Shown here: in pieces, positions 1 to 9,636 of the stretch
Layout of the letters: every line of letters starts with the position of its first letter
Position numbering within the stretch: the stretch's first letter is position 1
Assembly (NCBI RefSeq): GCF_027942865.1
Contig: NC_134526.1
Location: forward strand, 18,767,784-18,831,783
Length of the DNA stretch: 64,000 nucleotides
DNA from: Odontesthes bonariensis
Lineage: Eukaryota; Chordata; Actinopteri; Atheriniformes; Atherinopsidae
Reading direction: 5' to 3'
The notes under the pieces: model-generated
The model's input: the letters and a program-made list of their open reading frames with translations, nothing else
Told to the model about the DNA's origin: nothing
Database searches by the model: none
Position numbers and translations under genes: made by a program

Positions 1-68
1 CGATGATGATTATGGAGTACTACCGGCAGAGCAAGATCAAACGATCACAGGCTCTTCGTGATGAGCAG
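1..68 (+). CDS. cacna1a: cacna1a coding exon a (5' end outside window)
   Basis: Reads in frame from position 3 as [20 protein letters not shown] and then EQ, ending in phase 0 before a GTACTG donor. It belongs to the proximal C-terminal tail just after the IQ-domain region. The following intron (69-1813) holds no exon I can recognise, only a 24-bp direct repeat reported under findings. Confidence 0.9.
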
Positions 69-3000
69 GTACTGCAATCTCTGGTAAAGTAAAACCCTGC
101 CTGCACTTGACCCCTAAAAGTAAAAGGCAGACTGACGTGCAGAAAGAAAGACCACAGGTCTGTAGCTTCATTTCTACTTGCCCGGGCTGTGACAGCCTCT
201 GTTAAAATCAAGGAAGAGTCCCCATTCAGTCAACTAAACGGGCATAATTAAATGCGGCCTCAATGTGCAGTGCTCCTTGCTGAACAGCAGACGTAGTGCT
301 GCCATCTTGTGGGCAAGCTTTGTAACAGTAATTTCAGCATTGACATTGTGCAGGATCAATATAAGCAAAATTCATTGGGTGAATTACCGAACTTTAAAAA
401 AAAAAAAAGAATAAAATGCAGAAACGAATGGATTGTGCATTTTTTGTAGGCATTGTCACAGCCCCCAATGTGCCCACCCCTGAGCGTTATGGGAATCTTC
501 TCGGTGGCTTCTTTGTTATATTGACTGCCTGCAAATATACTGCATCTGCTAACCTTCCATTACCTGTGCTTGTACCCTGGACTGTTAGCACTGCATACTA
601 GCACCCTCTGTTTCCCTTTAGTTGGCGTTCTGCCATGTATTAAAGGAGAGAGTTGCCCTCCACATCAACACTGCTGTATTTTATTATTTTTCACATGAAA
701 GTGGCATCTTGTCAAAATGAAAGTGTTATGGTCCTCAACAGGTTTATGCAACTGGATCATAAATATCTGCCTGCCTCTCAAGACAATATCGCGTTCATGG
801 CATGTTTTTTTTTTGTAATGTTTGTCACAATGTCCCTAACCCATCAGTATAACACTACCTTCCTTTCTTATTTCTCAATGCTCCCTTTTTTTCCTCCCTC
901 GTTTTACACTCCTTTCTTTTTTCCTCTATCTGTGCTCCTCAGTCCACATGCTGCTTTTCAGGAAAACTCTGTAGCAGAACTGGGTTGACTATGCTGTAGT
1001 AGCGCATAGTGAGAATCCTCTGCAGTGTATCATTATCCAAAAAAAAGCGCAAATGACAGCAATCTTGGTTTTACGTGTTGCACTTTAAATTGTATTTAGT
1101 GATTGAACACATTGTTGGGAGGATGTAACGAAGTTTATAGGGAACAAGACAGCGACGCTTTCTAGAACTCTGAAATATGAGATTTTGAAAGGGATGGATG
1201 ACGTTTAACATTTCCTTAACTTTGTTGCAATTATAGCAAGTTTATAGCCTCTTTGTGATTACCCAGAGCAGGTTTATGCAACTGGATCATAAGGACACTG
1301 ATTAAAGTACAACTTATTTAGCGGATGACTAATAAATCAATCACAACAAAAGTAAAAATTCCTATTTGACTTGTGTCATTATGCGATTTAACCTGTGATG
1401 TTCCCTTCCACATGATTGCTGCAGTGTAAATCTACTCCAAAAGTTCTGGCAGCATGTTTTCTTCTCTTTGTTTTTTCTTTTGCCTCTTCTGTCCACATTA
1501 ATTTTGTCATCAGATTACTGTTGATTATCAGATTATTACTGATCATTCCCTTTGATCCAGCTCTGGACTGAGTGGGTGAATTCCACTTCCTGTTGCATTG
1601 GTCCCCGCATTGGTCCTTCTATTTATTCTGCTAGCTGCAGGGTATCACTTGCTCAGGAGTTCCTCCTCCATTTATTTATTTTTCATGATGTTGTTTGTCT
1701 GGCCTTGCTTTAAGCGACAGCCCCCGTTCTGCTCCTGCTCTGCTCCTTTTCCCTCCCTTTCCCTGTCAGTCTGCCTGATAGCTGGCGACGGCCATGTTGT
1801 ATATCTCAAACAGAATCGAACGCCATTACTGTTTCAGCGCGTGGAGCCACCTACCCCCGCCTCGGATGGGGTTCCGGGACTTAACGCCCTGCCACCTCCT
1901 GAGACAACAGAGAGCGCCAACAGACTGTGAGTTTCATGTTATTGGCATGTTTTCCTTTGCACAAGGTGATTTGTTTGTAGAAGACCAAAGCAGGAAGATG
2001 CTTCTATGTTGCTGTGCATGTGTCACAGGCCAGTGGAGGGCGGCATCCCGGAGAGCCAGTCATGGATGACGGCGCGCGCCCAGGAGGTGTCCCGGAACGC
2101 TGGCAGCTGGAGCCCTGAAGGGCACTCTGAGGATGGGCTGGGAAGCATGACCAACTCGCAGGTAGACAGTTCATACAGACACTCACATCCAGGACCACAC
2201 GTGTAACAGCACATACTGTATACAAATAAAATGCATCCTTTTGTGTGTGAGTTTGTGTCAGCAAGTGTTCAACATTTGTTTTTACTTTCATGTCATTGTT
2301 ACTGAGCAAACACCCAAAGAACAGTGGAGGACAACTAAGTGGTAAAACGCACAATGATCTTTACACTGTTAAAGATTGCTGTTTCATTTCCATGGGCAGC
2401 AGTGTCCTGCTTGTTCATAAACATTGTATGTTACACAAATTAGATACAGTCTAGAGACATCAAATTTGTGCCCCCCTTTTTTTTTTTTTTTTTTACAGTA
2501 AATGAGGTTGGTGATGAAAAAAAGCAACGTACTGTTGCTGATGGCTGTGACTTGCAATTTGTTTCATGTTCGTCGGCTACTTTCCAGCACAGTCAGTTTC
2601 TTAGATGTTTTCTGAATCATCTGCTTTATTATGTGAAGCCATCCTAGTACAAAAATGAGGACGTTCAGAGCTCATCCTGTACCATCCTTACTGCCTTGTT
2701 GAATTATGTAGATCATTCCCATTTTGCCCAGTCTCTTACCTTAATTCTTCAGCAGTAACATGCTGTTAACCTCATCTCTTAAATCTGACTTCTCTCTTCA
2801 CACGTTGTATCCTTCTTAATTTTTCCTTTAATTTCTATCTTTCCGCAGCCTTCAGAGAGATATTCCGTCTTCATACCGTTGAAACCTCCTCAAAGTACCG
2901 ATCAGTCCCAGTAGCAGCCAGCCCCTAAACATAGCCTCCTCTGAATAGACAGGATTTGGGGGGGGTGGTGTTAAAACTGGATGACAACCTGAAATTAAAA

Positions 3001-6000
3001 ACAACTGCTGCACCCATATTTCAAACAAATGTTTGGTTGAGAAAGAAGAGTTCAGTCCTATTGTCCTTGCGGTCAACTTTAGGTATACTCCAAACAAAAT
3101 GGAATCTTGCATGTCTAAAGGGGGAGATTTGCATGGTGGTGACAGAAACAACATGCTGGATTTGCATTAACTGCAGCGTGTGCAAGCTAACGAGCCAAAG
3201 CAGTTGTCATTTTTACGTAACCTCTTGTCCTGCCTACAGCGTGTCAGTCAGCGCTGCACCAGACCAATATTGTCAGCAGTTGTGTTTCTCACGTGTCCTT
3301 TGGGCTGCACATGGTTTTCTCCTCAAACCCATTCCTGCTGTGACTGTCAAGCTCCTCCATCTGACATGAATGCCATTCAGCAAAGAAAAATCACCTTCTG
3401 CCGATATTTGCTTGCAGCTCAAATTGCAGTTGCCTATGCAAACACAAAATTAGATTATGTTTGGAGTATACTTTCAGTCTTATCTGCATGAGGTCCAACC
3501 ACCCAAGAAAATCTTAGCTTTTAAATGCTGTGTGATTTCAAACTAAAACAACATCTAAAGAATTGAGGCAGTCACTCACCATACATATACTCACCAAATT
3601 ATCCCACATTTGTCTCGCCGAGGCCCTCGGTTCTCTGCTTTCTTTGGATAACAAACTTTTCCACCTGTCCCCCTACTCCCTGTTAGCTTTCATGGCAGCC
3701 AGTCACACCATCTCCTGCTCTCCTGCTCTGTTTACAGACGGTAGAGATGAGAGAGATGGGGCAGGATGGTTACTCGGATACTGAGCACTTTCCACCAATG
3801 GAAGGCCACGGCAGGGCCGCTTCCATGCCTCGCCTCCCAGGCGACAACCAAGTGAGCAGCATTCTCACCTCTCCACTGTCTTTGTATTTGCCCCATTATG
3901 TCTCGCTTCATTTTGTGATATCACATTTAGCAAGATCTGACTCACTGCTTACAGATTTGTTGCTGCGGGTACTTGAATCCACACTGGAGAAAGTTTGGAG
4001 GAGTTAGAGTAATAAAGGACATAATAGGCACATTTCTTGCAATAGTTGGTTTTGCATTTTACATTGAAATGCATGTTCACACTCAAAGAACATGACATTT
4101 ATTTGCTCAACCACAGCCTCCAAGCTTGGATTCAAAAGAACCGAGCAAGGCAAAGTCAGACCTTCAGTTTTTTTCTCCTGATGTTTCCATCTCCCTTTAT
4201 CTCCTCACCTGCTTGAAGGTCTTTAATTGTGATTGTCTTGTTTTTCATTTCACTCATTCATTTTATGTTGTCTCATATCTCCGTGAGTGCTCTGGTTGTC
4301 ATTAACACACGACACGTTTATAAAACACACACACATGCACACATTCTCTGCCCTCATGTTATTTCTTCTTCTTTTGCCAGGACTCAGATTTATTTATGAT
4401 TTGGAGTTTGCGTGGTTTCACTAAACTGTCTGTTCCTTCCTGCCAAAGGTTTTCTCCTTGCTGAACGCACTTTGAATATCCGGGGCTTTTTGTGTTTTTT
4501 TTCCCAACCAGGACTGGAACAAACCTGGTGTTGAGTGCGTCAGATGCGTGTGCTGAGTGTGTGCGGGTGTTTGTGTGCAGTGGATATGTCTTTCCTGCGC
4601 TCTCACTGTTCTTTGTGACCTCAAAGTCACACTGGTACTGACACTCTGCTCTCTGCTGCTGTGTGACTTTGCAGTTGTGTGCGTGTGTGTGTGTGTGTTT
4701 GTGAGAATGCAAATCCATTTGTGCGTGTATATGCTTATCGTCGTCACTGCTGTTGTAACTGTAGCGCTGTTGATTTAGCACTTTTGTGTCTGTGTAGCGC
4801 TGCTGTGGTGCACACCACTCCCAGTGTCTGTGGTGTTTCTCTTTCGCCTTCACTGCTGCTGTGGTGTCTAATCAGACCTTTTTCTGTCCTCTGTCCCTCC
4901 TTCTCTTTCTGTCCTTCTTTCTTCTCTTCATTGTTGCACCCCATCTGTGTTTGGGTTCAACATCCAACTTGGTTTTTACTTGCTCTCCTCTGTTTTATTT
5001 CTCTCTCACACTGTGTATCTCCCATCCTCCCCCTCTCCTGTCCTCTTCTTCCTCCTCCCTTCTTGTGTTTGCTCCATGTGTGACCATACCTCTGTTGTAT
5101 TTGTGGCTCTGTGTCTGTGTGTCCTCTCTGTGCTCATACAGCAGCGGAGGAAAGGGAAGCACCGTGGCAGTAACCTCAGTGTATGTACCCTGTCTTGTGT
5201 CTTCTCTCGTTTCTTTTAATTTTTTTTCAGTCGTTCTCAATCTCAATCCCTCTTGAAAGTTTATTTTTCCTCATTTGTTATGTCTTCAATTTTGTGTTCA
5301 TCGTTCATAGGGTAAAGATTTATTTTAAAAAAAGTATTATAACAGCCTTTTTTAGCATGACATCTTACACCAGCCTAGTTTTTCAAACAGATCTTCTGTT
5401 GTTAATTGCATTAGGTTGGAATTGGGCTTATCTCCGCTTGTGCCCTCTCATCATCAACAGTCATAACGCTGTCTTTACACCCTATGATTCCCTGACTCTC
5501 TTTGCTCAGCTGCTGCTGTCAGCTCTTGGTGTTGCTTTATGTTCTTATTGCTTGTGTGCTTGACTATAAGGATGTTCATCAATGGTTCCCCATCTATTTC
5601 CGAGTCTCCACTCACAATTCTTCTACCTGCATGCTAAAAATGTGTTGAAGTGTTTTTAAAGTGGGCGTGTTTATGCATGAGTGTGTGCGTATGTGAGAGA
5701 AAAGAATAAACAGAAGGAGGGGAGATTCGGCCAAATGGGTGCTTGGATAGATGTGTTGTGTAATTCTCAGTGCTACTCCTGTGAGGCCGGATAATCTAGT
5801 ATTTTATATGTGTCTGCAAACCCATCAGTTGTCATTTAATTTGCTGAATACACACTAACTACAAAACTTGGTCAGCTCAGTTGCCCTAAGGATTTAGCAC
5901 TGACTTGATAAAGTGACTTGATAAGGTTTTAATGCCTGAGTCTGCAACTTTTGGCCCCATAGGCTCTGTCCTGCTGTCCTCCCTTTGAGCATGAACCCTC

Positions 6001-9000
6001 TGGTCTGCAAAGGAAAACTCCCATGGTCTTAGAAGACTCTGGACAACCCCTATGTACATGCATGGCTGTAGGAAAGCACGCAGAAATAAAAAAAAAAAAA
6101 TCTTTGTGCTGTCCAGAACGTGTCATGTTCAGGACATTTCGTGGTGTGGAAGATGGAAGTGTGGAAGTGTTGCAGGTTGTACTGACCATTAAATCCCTTT
6201 TTTTTTCTTTTACAATGCAAGTAACAGAAGCATGGAAGGCATGGCTGTTTGCCATCATCCCCTTTCTTGTACTTCTTTATTCTTTCTTTTTATCAGAGGT
6301 CGGCAGTTACAGTAACATGAGCCCTGCACCAGCTTTTCCCGGCCCTGTAGTAGCCATGTTTCGGTCTATGGAGGTGGAAGGATCAGGCATCATCTCTGGG
6401 ATGAATTCGTTTAGCTTCCCCTTTACTTGCACTATAGCAAGTGACTGGGGGGAAAAAAAACAGAGGAATGTCTCCCTTGATGATATGCACACATACAGTT
6501 TTGATTTAAAAGAAGAACGGTAACAAACATTTTATTTTGTCTTAACACCTTTTTTATTAGATAAACTGAAAATCATTCTATATTTTCTTGTAATTTTGTT
6601 TAAGACCAAACTTGGCCCGTAAAATCTTTTGCCAAAACTTGCCATAGAAATTTTATTCAGTGGAATATATATATATATATATAAATTGCTGTGATTGTAA
6701 CATTCTTAATGTGTAAATGCATGGCTTTGCATAAGTTGTTTGAGGAAGGCTGGTGTAGGACTTGCATAGGAACAGACCACATGTGTACACATGCACACAC
6801 ATACATGCTGTCTCTTACCCTACACCGCTTTCAGAGAACACCGACTTGACAATCAGTGGAAACACCTCTCCTTCCATCCCGTGGTGGTTTCTGTCTCTTT
6901 CCGTCTTAGACCATCAACGACAGCAGTCCCATGAAACGCTCTGCCTCGTCGCTGGGCCACAGTAGGTCTGGGCGAGGCCACAGAGACAAAGGTGGGCCAG
7001 ATGATTACAAGATGGAGCGTGCAATACCTGAGGAGGGGAGAGCTTCCAGACACGGACACCGGCGAAAAGAGCGGAGTCATCGGGTATCTGAGAGGTCCCT
7101 CTGTCGCTACAATGAGGCTGACACAGGTGGGAAAATCCCGCTCAACGGTGAGGTTTTCTCAGACATGTTTTGTACATATTGGACTAAGTACATTTGAACA
7201 AAACTGCCAAACCAAAGTATCCATTAGTTCTAAGTTTGTTTCAAAGCATGACATGTTCAAAGCACCACATTTTACCCAAACAATAACTCTGCCATCAGGC
7301 CTCGGCACAGACCTGAGTACAACCACGCAGTCAGGCGACCTCACATCAAAAGAGAAGGATCGTGACCGAGATCGGGGCCGGTCCAAAGACCGTAAGCACC
7401 ACCACCATCGTCACCATCACCACGGCTCCATTGACAAGGAGCGCTATGTAGCAGAGCGAGGGGGCGAGTACGGACACAGGCATTCCCGGGAAAGGGAGCT
7501 CGACCGGGAGAGGGAGCACGAGAGGGACCACGACCGGGAGAGGGACCACGATCGGGAGAGGGACCACGATCGGGAGAGGGACCACGACCGGGAGAGGGAC
7601 CACGACCGGGAGAGGGACCACGACCGGGAGAGGGACCACGACCGGGAGAGGGACAGAGAGAGGGACCGGCACTGGTCACGATCGCCCAGCGAGGGCCGAG
7701 AGTGCATGACACACAGACAGGTGGGCTTCTGGGTAATTGCAGGCCTGTGGTGTAAAGCTTGAAGCATCACTGTGATGCTTTCTAATAGAAATAATAGTAT
7801 ACACATATCTGAACACATATTCATGGTTTTAGTTACAATTCTAAGGCCTCTACACCAAGTCCTAAGGAGAAGGAATATGTATGTATTCTTCAGAGGGCAC
7901 CATTGTGTTCGAAATGCCAGAAATAATGTCTATTCATATTTGTATTATATTGTACTGAATTCACACAGAGATATGCATTGATGTGAATGTAATACTGCAA
8001 ACAAAATGGGAAATGTTTGTTTAATGAAGTCACTTTTGTCAAATCACCAACAGCCAAATATGCATAGAAATGTATATTTGAGTACTTTACCAGGTGCCTT
8101 GTCGAAATGTTTTTAGATTGCCAGTGTTTTCCAAATCTGTTGCTTTACAGCAATTTAGACCCAATCCACATTATCTTTTCTCAAAAAAGATTGATTTTTA
8201 TACATCAATCATTGATGTTGTTGTTATAACTTGAAAAATGAAACTATAAAGAAGGACTGACTCTTAACACCTAAAAATGGGGTTTTACTGTTCTATTTTT
8301 TTCCCTCAATTTAGAAAGAAGTGACCATTTAAACCTAGATTTAATAATTACATTAAATTATTATATACATTAAGTTATTCAAAGGAACTAAAAGCATTTC
8401 ATATATGTTTTGTCACCATATTTACCCTGTGCTGGTCTGGAAATCAACCCTTTAACCCACTTTTCTCCTGTCGTCTTTTGTTTTCTTTCCTCTGCGTGAC
8501 ATGTTGCTTCTCTCTGTATGGTGCTGTTTGGAATCTCATTCTTTTTATCCACATCCTCTACTCTGCTCCTGTTTTGATGCCTTTAATTTTTACATTTCTC
8601 TCCTTCACTTACCCTATAACTGGTGCTTTTCTTCTTATTGTTGCCACTGTTCTTGTTCTTGTCTTCTCTGGCATGTCTATATGGACTCTATCTGCTTTTT
8701 TTCTCTGGTGTTCTTTCTGTCCCTCTCTAATTGTTTCTCACTCCGTCTTTACCATCCTCTACTTTACATGTCTTGTCGTTGAATTCGTGGTTCGTTCTTT
8801 TTATTTGCTTTATTTCACTTTTTGTGTAGGGCAGTAGTTCGGTCAGCGGAAGTCCTGTCCCCTCAACTTCGGGGACCAGTACACCACGCAGAGGTCGTCG
8901 ACAGTTGCCTCAGACACCTGCCACACCTCGGCCCCATGTTACATACTCCCCTGTGGTTCGTAAAGCCATGCCCACACCTCCTGGGGGACCACAGGGAAGA

Positions 9001-9636
9001 TCCCAAGCCCCTCGACACTTTTCTCCAGAACCTCCCCAAGGCCAGGGTCCTCCCCCTGCTGGCCTCCCAATGACCCACCATGGCACATCTCGCCAGGGTC
9101 ATCATCCCCCACCTCGCTGGGGAGACACAGGTGGAGGAGGTGGTTCCATGGAAGGGGATGGCTGCTTCTACAACCAGGAATACCAGGACTATGAGCCACA
9201 CCATGAACCACCTGCGTATGAGCCAAGCCCCATGCAGGGCAGCAACCCCCACCCCCACAACCACCCCCATGCCCTGGCAAACCACCCACACCCACCTCCC
9301 ACACAACCGCAGCCTCATAACCCCCATTCCATCCCTCCTCCACAGCCTCACCCTGTAAATAACCCCCAACCGCAGCCCACTCGCACCTCACCGAGAACTG
9401 TCCACCATGCGACTCCTCCCATCACTGCCCTGACTGGACCTGTGCAGAGCCAGGTACAGTCTGCTGCCCAGCGCCGTTTACCCAATGGTTACCGATCTTC
9501 ATCGCCTTCCACACATCTCCATGGACCCCCCCATACTGGGCCTCACAAGGTTCCCCCTCCAGCTGGGCATCCAAGGGGTCCACGCAAGGGCCTACATGAA
9601 CCCTACAGTGAGACGGAGGAAGATGATTGGTGCTAG
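1..9636 (+). CDS. cacna1a: P/Q-type voltage-gated calcium channel alpha1A subunit, C-terminal exons (5' partial)
   Basis: Pore-forming subunit of the presynaptic Cav2.1 channel. Only the end of the cytoplasmic C-terminal tail is here; the channel repeats lie left of the window. Eight coding exons join in frame: 1-68, 1814-1926, 2029-2161, 3738-3851, 5142-5180, 6910-7126, 7299-7720 and 8830-9636. Diagnostic alpha1A segments are [54 protein letters not shown] and the end [16 protein letters not shown]. The tail carries a His-rich tract, an Arg/Asp/Glu repeat block and a Pro/His-rich region, but no polyglutamine where the human protein has it. The DDWC end is the type of C-terminus reported to bind Mint/RIM-BP-class scaffold partners in Cav2 channels. 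Neighbours ier2 and nacc1 match the human order. Which teleost paralogue (aa or ab) this is cannot be decided from the sequence. Confidence 0.95.
1814..1926 (+). CDS. cacna1a: cacna1a coding exon b
   Basis: Acceptor is the CAG ending at 1813; donor is GTGAGT at 1927. It translates to [19 protein letters not shown] and onward to ESANR, close to the human segment that begins RTPLMFQRMEPP. It leaves two bases over, which fit the next exon; reading through the donor instead meets a stop. Confidence 0.9.
2029..2161 (+). CDS. cacna1a: cacna1a coding exon c
   Basis: Acceptor TGTCACAG ends at 2028; donor GTAGAC follows at 2162. The product contains [20 protein letters not shown], which aligns with human [20 protein letters not shown]. 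It ends in phase 0 at NSQ. The next intron (2162-3737) contains a short poly-T run near 2480 and an imperfect terminal-inverted-repeat pair near 3083 and 3459. Confidence 0.93.
3738..3851 (+). CDS. cacna1a: cacna1a coding exon d
   Basis: Acceptor TTTACAG ends at 3737; donor GTGAGC at 3852. Its 38 codons include [16 protein letters not shown] and [14 protein letters not shown], nearly identical to the mammalian exon. The following intron (3852-5141) is rich in GT and CT dinucleotide runs and holds no other exon that I see. Confidence 0.95.
5142..5180 (+). CDS. cacna1a: cacna1a micro-exon e (39 or 36 nt)
   Basis: A tiny exon read as [13 protein letters not shown], matching human RRRGRPRGNNLS. 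Donor GTATGT at 5181 is strong. The acceptor reads ACAGCAG, so splicing after either AG keeps the frame and adds or drops one Gln. The following intron (5181-6909) contains an (AT)n run near 6668 and no visible exon. Confidence 0.85.
6910..7126 (+). CDS. cacna1a: cacna1a coding exon f
   Basis: Acceptor CGTCTTAG ends at 6909; donor GTGGGA at 7127. It encodes [23 protein letters not shown] and [18 protein letters not shown], all close to human Cav2.1. It ends in phase 1 and continues with the Gly codon of GLGTDLS in the next exon. Confidence 0.93.
7299..7720 (+). CDS. cacna1a: cacna1a coding exon g with His tract and Arg/Asp/Glu repeats
   Basis: Acceptor CCATCAG ends at 7298; donor GTGGGC at 7721. 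The order is [15 protein letters not shown], a His-rich run HHHHRHHHH, seven DHDRER repeats, then the conserved end [11 protein letters not shown] and THRQ. It ends in phase 0. The mammalian exon has a longer pure His run and a shorter Arg-rich part, so the repeat block looks expanded here. The following intron (7721-8829) is AT-rich with no visible exon. Confidence 0.93.
7526..7651 (+). repeat. 18-bp coding tandem repeat, seven copies (DHDRER)n
   Basis: Seven back-to-back copies of an 18-bp unit, each read as Asp-His-Asp-Arg-Glu-Arg. Copies differ only by single synonymous changes (GAC/GAT), so the array is recent or homogenised. It lies inside cacna1a exon g and stays in frame. Confidence 0.95.
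8830..9636 (+). CDS. cacna1a: cacna1a terminal coding exon
   Basis: Starts [18 protein letters not shown] then [20 protein letters not shown], matching the human last exon, and ends RRLPNGY...[17 protein letters not shown] followed by TAG. Where human has polyglutamine, this protein continues with [20 protein letters not shown] and a Pro/His/Gln-rich region. The first bases are GGCAGTAG, so an alternative acceptor five bases downstream would give an immediate stop (see findings). Confidence 0.95.
   Translation, partial: GSSSVSGSPVPSTSGTSTPRRGRRQLPQTPATPRPHVTYSPVVRKAMPTPPGGPQGRSQAPRHFSPEPPQGQGPPPAGLPMTHHGTSRQGHHPPPRWGDTGGGGGSMEGDGCFYNQEYQDYEPHHEPPAYEPSPMQGSNPHPHNHPHALANHPHPPPTQPQPHNPHSIPPPQPHPVNNPQPQPTRTSPRTVHHATPPITALTGPVQSQVQSAAQRRLPNGYRSSSPSTHLHGPPHTGPHKVPPPAGHPRGPRKGLHEPYSETEEDDWC

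Noticed and set aside
7526..7651. CRISPR-like regular repeat array
   Set aside because: The units are contiguous without spacers and encode part of a known protein; this is a vertebrate genome.
7341..7824. Long open frames on the minus strand opposite the DHDRER repeat (Ser/Leu/Pro repeat proteins)
   Set aside because: They are reverse readings of the coding tandem repeat of cacna1a exon g; any repeat of 18 bp without stops gives such frames.
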